Origin: an uncultured Burkholderiales bacterium
GTDB lineage: Bacteria; Pseudomonadota; Gammaproteobacteria; Burkholderiales; Burkholderiaceae_C
Direction of reading: 5' to 3'
NCBI GenBank assembly: GCA_903887655.1
Contig: CAISQQ010000253.1
Coordinates: 1-10,940 of the forward strand
Length of the DNA: 10,940 bases
The first letter of the stretch is position 1. Each line of letters starts with the position of its first letter. The notes beneath the pieces were generated by a model, which searched no databases, was not told where the DNA came from, and saw nothing but the letters and a program-made list of their open reading frames with translations. The position numbers and the translations under genes are program-made. Shown piece by piece: positions 1 through 7,654 of this stretch.

Positions 1-1
1 C

Positions 2-937
2 ATCAATCCTGATTATTTCCTGGGGGGTTCGCAGACTTTGAGCCTTCAAGCCGCAAGGCAAGCCATCGAGAAGGACGTTGCTCAACCGCTTGGTTTGGGC
101 GTTCATCATGCAGCGGCTGGCGTGCGCCGCATCGTTGACATGAAAATGGCCGATGAAGTGCGTGTATTTGCCGCGCGCAGAGGTGTAGATCTGACCCATT
201 TCACCCTGTTGCCGTTTGGTGGCGCAGGCGCTGTGCATGCAGTGGCAGTGGCGGAGGAGCTTGGGATGAAGCGAATATTGGTGCCAGCCCGACCTGGCGC
301 CTTTTCTGCTTTGGGACTGTTATGCACCGACGTTGTCCATGATCACATGCGATCTGATTTGAAGCCGCTCGAGATGATTTCGGCAGACATGGCTGAAAAA
401 ATTTATGCAGAGCTGCAAGACAAAGCCATCGATGACCTGGTCACGGAAGGATTGAACCCAGAGAATGCTTACTTTTCTCGTGAAATTGATTTGCGCTACA
501 CCGGACAAGGTTACGAATTGCGCACGCCTTTGGACGGATTGTTCGTTGGCCAGTTATCCACCCAGTCATTGAGCGCAGTTCGCAGTCGTTTTGACGAGCT
601 TCATGAAAAAATTCACGGACATTCAGCTTCGAACCGTTCAGTTGAAGTGGTGAGCTATCGTCTTCGGGTGAGTGTTCAAGTGCCGAAGTATCAATTGAAA
701 ACGCAAGTCGCAAAATTAAAAAACGAACAGGGTAAAGCTATAAAGGGCGAACGTCTGATCTACCCCAGGGGCGATGAAGCTGAGCGAGCTGTCGTTTACG
801 AGCGGGACGGTTTGTGGGTGGGTGACTCATTTGAAGGGCCAGCCATTGTTGAACAATTTGATGCAACGACAGTGATTCCAAGCGGTTGGAGTGCCACGGT
901 TGATGCACACCTCAATTTGATCTTGGAGCATGTTTGA
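2..937 (+). CDS. hyuA: Hydantoinase A / 5-oxoprolinase family subunit (HyuA-like), 3' part only
   Basis: This is the C-terminal 311 residues of a HyuA-type subunit. The frame is open to the left edge (the first codons read INPDYFLGG), so the true start lies outside the window; the family is usually near 690 residues. HyuA and HyuB together form ATP-dependent enzymes such as N-methylhydantoinase, 5-oxoprolinase and the related acetone and acetophenone carboxylases, acting in the cytoplasm. Visible family signatures are the GGAGAVHA block (about 193-235), the following LVPARPGAFSALGLL stretch, the RYTGQGYEL segment (about 493-520) and the closing GPAIVEQFDATTVIPSGW block (838-890). The C-terminus is therefore complete. 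The nucleotide-binding N-terminal half, which would help fix the reaction, cannot be seen. It overlaps the next gene by 8 bp if that gene starts at 930, or ends 1 bp before it if the start is 939. The family call is secure; the substrate is unknown. Confidence 0.93.
   Translation: MNPDYFLGGSQTLSLQAARQAIEKDVAQPLGLGVHHAAAGVRRIVDMKMADEVRVFAARRGVDLTHFTLLPFGGAGAVHAVAVAEELGMKRILVPARPGAFSALGLLCTDVVHDHMRSDLKPLEMISADMAEKIYAELQDKAIDDLVTEGLNPENAYFSREIDLRYTGQGYELRTPLDGLFVGQLSTQSLSAVRSRFDELHEKIHGHSASNRSVEVVSYRLRVSVQVPKYQLKTQVAKLKNEQGKAIKGERLIYPRGDEAERAVVYERDGLWVGDSFEGPAIVEQFDATTVIPSGWSATVDAHLNLILEHV
925..928 (+). promoter_or_regulatory. Ribosome binding site deciding the hyuB-like start
   Basis: A GGAG lies inside the last codons of the hyuA-like gene. 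It sits only 1 nt from the ATG at 930 but 10 nt from the in-frame ATG at 939. This favours 939, which also gives the family-like N-terminus MDAITIQVLRN. Translational coupling with hyuA is likely in either case. Confidence 0.45.
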
Positions 938-938
938 T

Positions 939-2603
939 ATGGATGCAATCACCATACAAGTTTTACGCAATAAGATTGCAAGTCTGGTCGAGGAGATGCA
1001 TTACCATTTCTACCGTTCAGGATACTCTTCAATCATTCGCGAATCGAGAGACTTCAGTTGCGTGATTCTCGACAGAAATGGTCGATTGATCGTGGCGCCA
1101 CCCATGTTCTTTCATGCACCAGTTTACCGCCATTTGGTTGGACGAATTCTTGAGCTGTATCCCTTGAGCGCTGGTGATGCGGGTATCAAGGAGGGAGATG
1201 TGTTTGTTTCGAATCATCCCTACGAGGGTGGCTTGCCACATGTCTCAGATATGGCGTTTGTTTCACCTGTATTTCATGCGGGGGAAATTATTGCTTTTGC
1301 TGGCAGTATTGCTCACAAAGCAGATATTGGGGGGACCGTGCCTGGCTCGACATCAGCAAATGCGACGGAAATGTTTCAAGAAGGCTTACTGCTTCCCCCT
1401 TTAAAAATTTGGAACTCGGGACAAGAACTTCCCGATATTGAACGATTGATTCTGGCCAACAGTCGTCAACCCGAATTGGTTCGAGGCGATATGCGAGCTC
1501 AAATCGCCATCACTCGAATGGGAGTGAGTCGAATGATGCAATTGTGTGATCGTTTTGGCGCTGAGACGCTAAAGGATGCATTTGCGGCAATTCTCTCGGG
1601 TGCAGCCTCTCAGTTGCGTAAAGAAATTGAGCAGTTGCCACAGGGCAGCTTTTATGCGGAAGGATTTTTTGACTCAGATGGTTTTGATATTGAAACACCA
1701 GTCAAGCTCGCCGTCACGATAAGCATTGAAAACGGAAAGGCTATTTTTGATTTTTCACAAAGTGGGCCACAAACCAAAGGCCCCATCAATCTTCGACCCC
1801 CGATGGTTGAGGCCTGTGTCTTTTACTCTCTTTTGGGTAGTTTGGGGCCCACGCTCCAATTCAATGACGGTATGCTTGATGTTTTAGAGTTCAAATACGC
1901 GCCCCGTACTGTGACGAATTCTCAAGCACCTGCTTCGGTTTCAAACTATCAAATGACCAATTTAAAACTCGTTGACGTGATATTGGAAGCATTGGCTCAT
2001 TTCAATCCACAACGTGCAACGGCCAATGCAGGCTCATCGAGTGCGCTGGGTATCGCCTGGGCCAAGGGTCGGCCAGGTCAATCTAACCTTCAATATGAAA
2101 TCATGGGTTCGGCCTATGGCGGTGGAATGGGGCACGATGGCGCTTCTGGAACAGCGACTCATCTTAGCAACTTGCACATCACACCAATAGAAATCTTGGA
2201 GACTGAATATCCTTGTCGCATCACGCGTTTTGAGTTGATGGCGGACACCGGTGGAGCGGGTGAGTGGCGAGGCGGTCTCAGTTATCAACGTGAGTATGAG
2301 TTGCTGGAAGATGCGATGGTGACTCGTCGTTTTGATCGCACCAGATTTCCGCCAAATGGCATCAAAGGTGCCAAAAACGGCAGCCGAAGCCGATTCGTCA
2401 TGAATGTTGGATCTTCCAAAGAAGAAGAGATCAGAAATTCGGGTCGTTTTCAGATGAAAGCGGGGGAGCGCTTTATGCTGCAAAGTGCAGGCGGTGGAGG
2501 ATTTGGAGACCCGCGTGAGAGAGACCCAGTAGCCTTGGCTCAAGATATAGCGGAAGGTTACGTCAGTGAACAAGCTGCATCGAGCGACTATCTTAGAAAT
2601 TAA
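939..2603 (+). CDS. hyuB: Hydantoinase B / oxoprolinase family subunit (HyuB-like)
   Basis: This is a complete HyuB-type subunit of 554 residues (557 from the upstream ATG at 930), within the usual range of about 520-600. It is the partner of the preceding HyuA-like protein in an ATP-dependent cytoplasmic amidohydrolase or carboxylase. Visible signatures, counted from 939: VLRNKIASLVEEM near the N-terminus; SNHPYEGGLPHVSD (about 91-104); SIAHKADIGGTVPGS (about 123-137); ATEMFQEGLLLPPLKI (about 142-157); DTGGAGEWRGG (about 436-446); and the typical closing GGGGFGDPRERDP (about 518-530). The second motif departs from the common NDPYxGGTH form: it has His after Asn and a Pro before His, pointing to a subfamily distinct from classical hydantoinases. 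It lies tightly between hyuA and the dehydrogenase gene and is probably cotranscribed with both. The family is certain; whether it is a hydantoinase, oxoprolinase or ketone carboxylase cannot be settled here. Confidence 0.93.
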   Translation: MDAITIQVLRNKIASLVEEMHYHFYRSGYSSIIRESRDFSCVILDRNGRLIVAPPMFFHAPVYRHLVGRILELYPLSAGDAGIKEGDVFVSNHPYEGGLPHVSDMAFVSPVFHAGEIIAFAGSIAHKADIGGTVPGSTSANATEMFQEGLLLPPLKIWNSGQELPDIERLILANSRQPELVRGDMRAQIAITRMGVSRMMQLCDRFGAETLKDAFAAILSGAASQLRKEIEQLPQGSFYAEGFFDSDGFDIETPVKLAVTISIENGKAIFDFSQSGPQTKGPINLRPPMVEACVFYSLLGSLGPTLQFNDGMLDVLEFKYAPRTVTNSQAPASVSNYQMTNLKLVDVILEALAHFNPQRATANAGSSSALGIAWAKGRPGQSNLQYEIMGSAYGGGMGHDGASGTATHLSNLHITPIEILETEYPCRITRFELMADTGGAGEWRGGLSYQREYELLEDAMVTRRFDRTRFPPNGIKGAKNGSRSRFVMNVGSSKEEEIRNSGRFQMKAGERFMLQSAGGGGFGDPRERDPVALAQDIAEGYVSEQAASSDYLRN

Positions 2604-2610
2604 TTCAAAC

Positions 2611-2615
2611 AGGAG
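2611..2615 (+). promoter_or_regulatory. Ribosome binding site deciding the dehydrogenase start
   Basis: A strong AGGAG directly abuts the ATG at 2616, with no spacing, but lies 6 nt before the in-frame ATG at 2622. The downstream ATG is therefore the better start. Confidence 0.6.
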
Positions 2616-2621
2616 ATGGAC

Positions 2622-3455
2622 ATGGATAATAGTAAAGAGCGTATTGGTGTCATTGGTGCAGGCCGCATGGGCTTGGCCATGGTGAAACATTTGGTCAAGG
2701 CGGGGTATGGTGTATCGGTTGTGGATATCAATGCAGACAATGTGGCTTCTGCAGTCGCTTTTGGCGCAAGCCATGAGAGCACGCCCCATTCACTGGGCGA
2801 ACATTGTGATTTTGTGATCTTGGGGGTTGGCTATGATGACGAAGTCAATGAAGTTGTTCTCGGTGTCCATGGATTGTTAGACGCCCTCAAGCCTGGATCC
2901 ATCATCGCTGTCTCCTCTACCGTCGCACCAGATACGGTGAAAGCATTGAGCGTCAAAGCCAATCTCAAGGGTGTTTTTGTTTTGGATGCCCCCATTTGCC
3001 GCGGTCGTTGGTTTGCGGATGAGGGTAAATTATTGGCTCTATTTGGTGGTGATGCCAAAGTGGTCGAACGTGGAAGAACCGTTTACTCGACTTTTTGCTC
3101 AGATATCTCCCACTTGGGGGAAGTCGGTCATGGTCAAGTTGGGAAAGCCATCAACAATTTGTTGCTGTGGGTCAATTCAATTGGACTGATCGAAGCGGGT
3201 CGAATTGCTGAGTCAACAGGGATTGACTTGGTTGTATTGCGAGATGCGTTGATGATGAGTTCAGCAAAGTCGCAAGCACTTGAAGACTGGGATCAGACCT
3301 CCTTTACCTGGGCGCTCAAAGACATGCAAATCGTGTCCAAGATGACTGATCAAGCTGGCCTGTCGTTGCCCATTACAGGGGCCGTTAAAGAATTGGTGAA
3401 GGAGGGCAGGAGAATTAAAGCCAGCAATCCTCCTAAGTGGACGGGAAATAAATAA
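2622..3455 (+). CDS. NAD(P)-dependent beta-hydroxyacid dehydrogenase (3-hydroxyisobutyrate dehydrogenase family)
   Basis: This 277-residue protein has the usual length of the 3-hydroxyisobutyrate / 6-phosphogluconate dehydrogenase-like family, cytoplasmic enzymes that oxidise a beta-hydroxyacid to the semialdehyde or keto acid, or run the reverse. The N-terminal Rossmann domain opens with IGVIGAGRMG, the GxGxxG dinucleotide loop at 12-17. The linker carries SSTVAPDT (about 98-105) and DAPICRGR (122-129). The all-helical C-terminal domain has GKAINN with the predicted catalytic Lys175 and Asn178-Asn179, and a conserved Lys233-Asp234. The family's substrate-binding signature is normally DAPVSGG; here Ser-Gly is replaced by Cys-Arg, so the substrate is probably not 3-hydroxyisobutyrate or tartronate semialdehyde. 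It follows the hyuB-like gene by 18 bp with a strong ribosome binding site, so it is likely in the same operon and handles a downstream product. The ATG at 2616 is an alternative start. Confidence 0.9.
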   Translation: MDNSKERIGVIGAGRMGLAMVKHLVKAGYGVSVVDINADNVASAVAFGASHESTPHSLGEHCDFVILGVGYDDEVNEVVLGVHGLLDALKPGSIIAVSSTVAPDTVKALSVKANLKGVFVLDAPICRGRWFADEGKLLALFGGDAKVVERGRTVYSTFCSDISHLGEVGHGQVGKAINNLLLWVNSIGLIEAGRIAESTGIDLVVLRDALMMSSAKSQALEDWDQTSFTWALKDMQIVSKMTDQAGLSLPITGAVKELVKEGRRIKASNPPKWTGNK

Positions 3456-3490
3456 TTGGGTTGACAGCAATCTAGCCAGGAGACATTCAA

Positions 3491-4453
3491 ATGATCAAAA
3501 AATATGCACTGCGTTTTTTCTTTGTGACCGCTTGTTTGATGTTGGGCGCTGCTTGGGCGCAAGATTATCCTGTCAAGCCCATCAAAATGATTGTTCCCTA
3601 TCCATCGGGTGGGACGACTGACGCGCTCGCTCGCCTCGTATCCGTTAAATTGGCGGCCAAATGGGGGCAGCCCGTTGTTGTGGAAAATCGAGCAGGTGCC
3701 AATGGCAATATCGGTGCGGAAGCGGTGTGGCGCTCAGCCCCAGATGGATACACCTTGATGTTTACATCGCCCGGCACTCTAACAACCAACAAGAGCCTTT
3801 ATGGCAGTATTGGCTATGAGCCCGAAACCTTCACGCCAGTTTCACTTTTTGCCGCCAGCTCTAATGTACTGGTGATGCGTCCTAGCTTAGGTGTTGCCAA
3901 TTTGTCGCAATTCATCACTTATGCCAAAAGTCACCCCGATGAAATTAACTACGCTTCTCAAGGTGCGGGAAGTACTTCCCATCTCACAGCTGAGTATTTC
4001 AAAACAGCCGCGGGCCTCAACGCTGCTCATGTCCCATTCAAAGGCAGCGCTCCAGCCATCATGGAGCTCTTGTCCGGAAGGGTCGATATCATGTTTGTTG
4101 AATTGAGTTCTGTTTTGCGCTACATCAGAGCTGGAAATGTTCGAATTTTGGCGGTCTGCAGCGATAAACGCAATCAATTATTTCCAGAAATACCTGCCAT
4201 GGCAGAGGTTCTTCCTGGGTTTTCTTCGAGCACTTGGTTCGCCATGGCTGCTCCACCCAAAACGCCAAGTGCGATCGTCACCAAGCTCTCGGCCGCTATG
4301 GTGGACATATCCAAGCAGCCAGATGTCATGAAGAAACTCGAGGAGTTGAGTCTTGATGCTGTAGGGAGCAGTTCCGCAGAATTGTCGCAGTTCACTAAAC
4401 AAGAGACCGATAGGTGGGACAGAGTCATCAAAATTGCAGGCATCAAAATGTAG
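3491..4453 (+). CDS. Bug-family periplasmic solute-binding protein (TctC-like), first copy
   Basis: This 320-residue exported protein belongs to the Bug (Bordetella uptake gene) family, the receptors of tripartite tricarboxylate transporters, which bind small carboxylates and similar anions in the periplasm. The N-terminus is a classical signal peptide: Lys-Lys, then a hydrophobic core at about 8-21, then AWA before Gln24 as the likely cleavage site. The mature part begins with the hallmark YPVKPIKMIVPYPSGG followed by TTDALAR (Asp44), then PVVVENRAGANGNIGAE (61-77), APDGYTL (83-89) and HVPFKGSAPA around 180. A strong AGGAGA (3478-3483) lies 7 nt before the ATG. It follows the dehydrogenase by 35 bp and ends the plus-strand operon, so it probably delivers the substrate of the HyuAB pathway. 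No TctA or TctB membrane subunits are in the window; orphan Bug receptors are common in Burkholderiales. The ligand is unknown. Confidence 0.94.
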   Translation: MIKKYALRFFFVTACLMLGAAWAQDYPVKPIKMIVPYPSGGTTDALARLVSVKLAAKWGQPVVVENRAGANGNIGAEAVWRSAPDGYTLMFTSPGTLTTNKSLYGSIGYEPETFTPVSLFAASSNVLVMRPSLGVANLSQFITYAKSHPDEINYASQGAGSTSHLTAEYFKTAAGLNAAHVPFKGSAPAIMELLSGRVDIMFVELSSVLRYIRAGNVRILAVCSDKRNQLFPEIPAMAEVLPGFSSSTWFAMAAPPKTPSAIVTKLSAAMVDISKQPDVMKKLEELSLDAVGSSSAELSQFTKQETDRWDRVIKIAGIKM

Positions 4454-4584
4454 TGATTGATTCACGCGTCAAAGCTTTTCTTTTTTTGAATTTGTGGCGA
4501 CTTCAACGGCAGGCCATGTCTATGGGTCAAGATCAGGGTTTCCCCGTCAATTGAGTGCTCATGTGAGGTGCGATACTTTGATTC

Positions 4585-6528
4585 ATGCACTTGAACGATA
4601 CACCGATTAAATCTGAGATGAACATAGAGTCGCTTGACGATACAACGCTCAGGGCCGTCTTAAAGGACGCTCATATTCCCAGTCTTTTGGGGACCTTGGC
4701 GCACCTCACGCATGACTTGTCTTTGCTCAAAGAAGAGTTTCGCCCGAACTATGTGGAGACTGCTGCCGGCTTGCAGCCTCAAGGAGGCCTGTCGGCCAGT
4801 GCGCAGGAACGCGTGCGTGAGATGGCTTTGAAGGTGATCAAGGACATCGGCCAAGGTGTTTATGATGCCCAACCGAATTTGGATAAAGCTCAGGTGCGCC
4901 AAATCATGGAGTACATGCTTGGGCCTTTCTCGGATGATCATTTCAGCTTGCTGCTCAATGAGTTGGGGCTCGCGCATTACACAAGAGCACCCGACTGGCA
5001 CCGATCGCAAATTGCGCCGGACACGAATTTCACCGTGGCCATCATCGGTGCTGGCCTGGCCGGTGTGGGTGCGGCATACCGCCTCAAGCAAGTGGGTATA
5101 CCGTTTGTGATCTTGGAGAGACATCACGAAGTCGGCGGTGTATGGTCCGAGAACAACTACCCTGGCTGTCACCTTGACACCAGCAACTTCAATTACAGCT
5201 ATTCTTTTAACCAAAACCCCCACTGGCGAGAAGAATACGCCAGCCGAGCGGCTGTATTGGATTACTTGCAAAGCAGTTCTGAAAAATTTGGTCTGCATGA
5301 ACATATCCGCTACAACACCGAGGTGGTTGCGGGCGTCTACAACGAGACCGATGCCAGCTGGAATTTAACGCTTCAAATGAGCGACGGCAGCAGCGAGCAG
5401 CTGCGCGTGCAAGCCTTGATCAGCGCCGTGGGTCAGCTCAACCGGCCCAACTATCCCGCAATCGACAACATCGACGCTTTTGAAGGACAGGCGTGGCACA
5501 CAGCGCGCTGGAATCATGGGGTGGACCTGACGGGCAAGCGTGTCGGCGTCATTGGCACAGGTGCCAGTGGATTTCAGGCCATCCAAAAGATCTCAGAAGT
5601 CGCCAGTCAATTGACCGTGTTTCAGCGTTCTCCTCCTTGGGTGCGGTACACGCCGGGCTACAACAGCTTGCTCAAGGAAGGCAGCCGCTGGCTCTTTGCC
5701 AACGTTCCCAATTACCACCGTTGGTTTCGAGTCTACCGAATGTGGGTTGGTATGGGGCGACGCGCCTATACCGAGGTGGACCCGGCGTGGAACCATCCGG
5801 TCTCTATGTCGCAAAAGAATGAGGAGTTGCGCGCGTTGATGATGACGCATCTCGAAAAATCTTTGTCCGATCGGCCTGATTTGCTGCGCAAGATGATGCC
5901 AGACTACCCGCCTTTTGCCAAGCGCTGTGCATCGGATGACGGCAAGTGGTTTGAAACGCTCAAAAAACCCAACGTCAATTTGGTGACAGAAAAAATCACC
6001 AAGGCGCATGAGGGCGGCATTGAGACCGCTGACGGTGTTCACCACGAGCTTGACGTCATCGTTTTCGGCACAGGTTTCAAGGCGGCTGACTTTTTGTCGA
6101 CACTGCCGCTCACAGGGCGTGGCGGCGTCAAGCTTCAGGATCAGTGGCATGGCGATGATGCCCGCGCTTATTACGGCATTACTGTGCCCAATTTCCCCAA
6201 TCTCTTTTGCTTGTATGGGCCCAATACCAACATCAACGGCAATGCCAGCTTGGTGTTGCTGTCAGAGGCGGGTGCGATGTACATCGTGGAGTGTATTCGC
6301 TTGCTGCTGGCATCGAAGAAAAATGCCATGGAAGTGCGCGAGGAGGTGCTCGAGCGCTTCAATGAGCGCATCGATGCGGCCAGTGCCACCGTGGTCTACG
6401 GCGCAGCAACAGTGAACAGTTGGTATAAAAACGCCAGCGGCCGATTGACGCAAAACTGGCCACTGCCAACGGTCGAATACTGGCGAGGAACGCAAGAGGT
6501 CAACAAGGACGATTACTTGTTCTTTTAA
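4585..6528 (+). CDS. Baeyer-Villiger flavin monooxygenase, 4-hydroxyacetophenone monooxygenase type
   Basis: This is a 647-residue FAD- and NADPH-dependent monooxygenase that should insert oxygen next to a ketone carbonyl to form an ester or lactone. The first ~148 residues are an extra helical N-terminal region. That extension and the total length match 4-hydroxyacetophenone monooxygenase (about 640 residues) rather than the shorter cyclohexanone type. Then come the FAD Rossmann loop GAGLAG (155-160), GGVWSENNYPGCHLD (184-198), which fits the second BVMO motif, the BVMO fingerprint FEGQAWHTARW (299-309), the NADPH loop GTGASG (324-329), the Lys446-Arg447 pair that should hold the catalytic arginine, and DVIVFGTGF (490-498). 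The fingerprint ends in Asn310 where Pro or Asp is usual. The start is uncertain: there is no good Shine-Dalgarno site before 4585, and an ATG at 4618 is an alternative (636 residues). It stands 131 bp after the Bug gene and is more GC-rich than that operon, so it may be a separate unit. Confidence 0.9.
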   Translation: MHLNDTPIKSEMNIESLDDTTLRAVLKDAHIPSLLGTLAHLTHDLSLLKEEFRPNYVETAAGLQPQGGLSASAQERVREMALKVIKDIGQGVYDAQPNLDKAQVRQIMEYMLGPFSDDHFSLLLNELGLAHYTRAPDWHRSQIAPDTNFTVAIIGAGLAGVGAAYRLKQVGIPFVILERHHEVGGVWSENNYPGCHLDTSNFNYSYSFNQNPHWREEYASRAAVLDYLQSSSEKFGLHEHIRYNTEVVAGVYNETDASWNLTLQMSDGSSEQLRVQALISAVGQLNRPNYPAIDNIDAFEGQAWHTARWNHGVDLTGKRVGVIGTGASGFQAIQKISEVASQLTVFQRSPPWVRYTPGYNSLLKEGSRWLFANVPNYHRWFRVYRMWVGMGRRAYTEVDPAWNHPVSMSQKNEELRALMMTHLEKSLSDRPDLLRKMMPDYPPFAKRCASDDGKWFETLKKPNVNLVTEKITKAHEGGIETADGVHHELDVIVFGTGFKAADFLSTLPLTGRGGVKLQDQWHGDDARAYYGITVPNFPNLFCLYGPNTNINGNASLVLLSEAGAMYIVECIRLLLASKKNAMEVREEVLERFNERIDAASATVVYGAATVNSWYKNASGRLTQNWPLPTVEYWRGTQEVNKDDYLFF

Positions 6529-6630
6529 AACGATGCTCGATCAGCGCGTTCGATGTTGACAAGGGCGTCTGCACAGCTAAAAAAGCGCTCAGTGAAGAAT
6601 CCCCATGGTGATGAGAGGTTTGTTGCGCGG

Positions 6631-6645
6631 TGCTGCTGCTGCTGC
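6631..6645. repeat. (TGC)5 trinucleotide repeat
   Basis: Five perfect TGC triplets lie in the 127-bp spacer between the convergent genes ending at 6528 and 6656. The spacer shows no convincing hairpin followed by a T-run on either strand. The repeat may be slippage-prone; no function is visible. Confidence 0.7.
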
Positions 6646-6655
6646 GTGGTCGCGA

Positions 6656-7642
6656 TCAATCGACTTTTAAATTGATGCGTTTGACAATCTCACTGTATTT
6701 TTTAAGATCATCACCCACGTAAACTTTAAATTCCTCCGGCGTCATGCTCACCGCCTCATTGTTCATGCCGGTGACCATCTCTTTGTAGGCGGTGTCTTTG
6801 TTCTCTTGAACAACCGCATTGTGAATTTTGTCTAGGATGGCCTTGGGTGTTCCTGCTGGCGCAAAAAGCCCTCCCCAGACCAAGGAATAGATGCCTGGAA
6901 AGCCCAATTCCGCAAAGGTGGGGACATCGGGAAATAAGGGCGAGCGTTGAAGCGAGGTGACGGCCAAGGCTTTGACTCGACCTGTTCTGATGAGGGGCAC
7001 CACGCCACTGCTGGTCTCAATCATGAGGTTGACTCGACCACTCAAGAGGTCGGGCACCGCTGCACCCCCTCCTTTATAGGGGACATGCAACACATCGATG
7101 CCCGCGTATTGCTTGAGCAACTCACCATTCAAGTGTGACATGGAGCCGTTGCCTGCAGATGCAAAGGAGAGCTGATTGGGCTTGGTTTTTGCCAAGGCAA
7201 TGAGTTCTTGAAGGGAGTTGATGCCCAAGCTTTGGTTGACCAACAATACATTGGGGCCTGAAAAAGCAATGGTGATGGGGGTCAGATCTTTGATGGGGTC
7301 GTAGGGCAATTTGTAGAGCGCAGGCGCAATGGTATTGGTGCCTGTCACACCATAGAGGAGGGTGTAGCCATCTGGCGCGGACTTGGCCACATAATCGGCC
7401 CCAATCGTTCCCGCTGCGCCTGTTTTTGTCTCGACCACCACCGCTTGACCGAGTTGATCCGATAGCGCTTTGGCCACCGTTCTGGCCAATGCTTCTGCGG
7501 TGCCACCGCTGCCCAAAGGGTTGATGAGTCGAATGGGTTTGCTGGGGTAATTGTTCAAGCTGCTGGACTGAGCGCAAGCGCTTTGAACCCAAACCAGTGA
7601 AGTCACCCAGGTGAACAAAAGGACTTTGAATGCGTTGGTCAT
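6656..7642 (-). CDS. Bug-family periplasmic solute-binding protein (TctC-like), second copy
   Basis: A second, clearly different Bug receptor of 328 residues. The start is set at the ATG at 7642 because it gives a proper signal peptide: Lys6, a hydrophobic core at about 7-20, then ACA before Gln25. The open frame runs on upstream to 7813, but that part is rich in charged and polar residues and is not a plausible leader. The mature protein has NYPSKPIRLINPLGSGG, then VVVETKTGAAGTIGA (68-82), SAPDGYTLLYG (88-98) and DVLHVPYKGGGAAVPDLLSGR further on, all typical of the family. The first ligand loop reads GGTAEALAR, with Glu50 where the first copy has Asp44. The ribosome binding site is weak (GAAAAGAA). 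It lies 146 bp after the oxidase gene, and that gap holds unusual inverted repeats and a G9 tract, so it may have its own promoter or leader control. The ligand is unknown. Confidence 0.92.
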   Translation of the reverse strand: MTNAFKVLLFTWVTSLVWVQSACAQSSSLNNYPSKPIRLINPLGSGGTAEALARTVAKALSDQLGQAVVVETKTGAAGTIGADYVAKSAPDGYTLLYGVTGTNTIAPALYKLPYDPIKDLTPITIAFSGPNVLLVNQSLGINSLQELIALAKTKPNQLSFASAGNGSMSHLNGELLKQYAGIDVLHVPYKGGGAAVPDLLSGRVNLMIETSSGVVPLIRTGRVKALAVTSLQRSPLFPDVPTFAELGFPGIYSLVWGGLFAPAGTPKAILDKIHNAVVQENKDTAYKEMVTGMNNEAVSMTPEEFKVYVGDDLKKYSEIVKRINLKVD

Positions 7643-7654
7643 TTCTTTTCGAAT

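Noticed and set aside
2034..2789. 251-codon open frame on the minus strand across the hyuB-like and dehydrogenase genes
   Set aside because: It lies opposite two strongly recognisable genes, spans their junction and has no recognisable motif or ribosome binding site.
3461..3490. TTGACA as a -35 box for the first Bug gene
   Set aside because: No acceptable -10 box lies 16-18 bp downstream, the position overlaps the ribosome binding site, and the 35-bp gap suggests cotranscription.
4453..4488. Rho-independent terminator after the first Bug gene
   Set aside because: The only hairpin is a 4-bp AT-rich stem (GTGA-TTGAT-TCAC), and the T-rich stretch starts about 10 nt beyond it, so it does not fit the pattern.
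4550..4576. Promoter TTGAGT / GATACT before the monooxygenase
   Set aside because: Spacing is 15 bp and the -10 match is poor; transcription would begin almost at the 4585 start codon. It could matter only if translation starts at 4618.
6529..6655. Bidirectional terminator in the convergent spacer
   Set aside because: Only short interrupted stems are present, and the single A/T run falls in a loop rather than after a stem.
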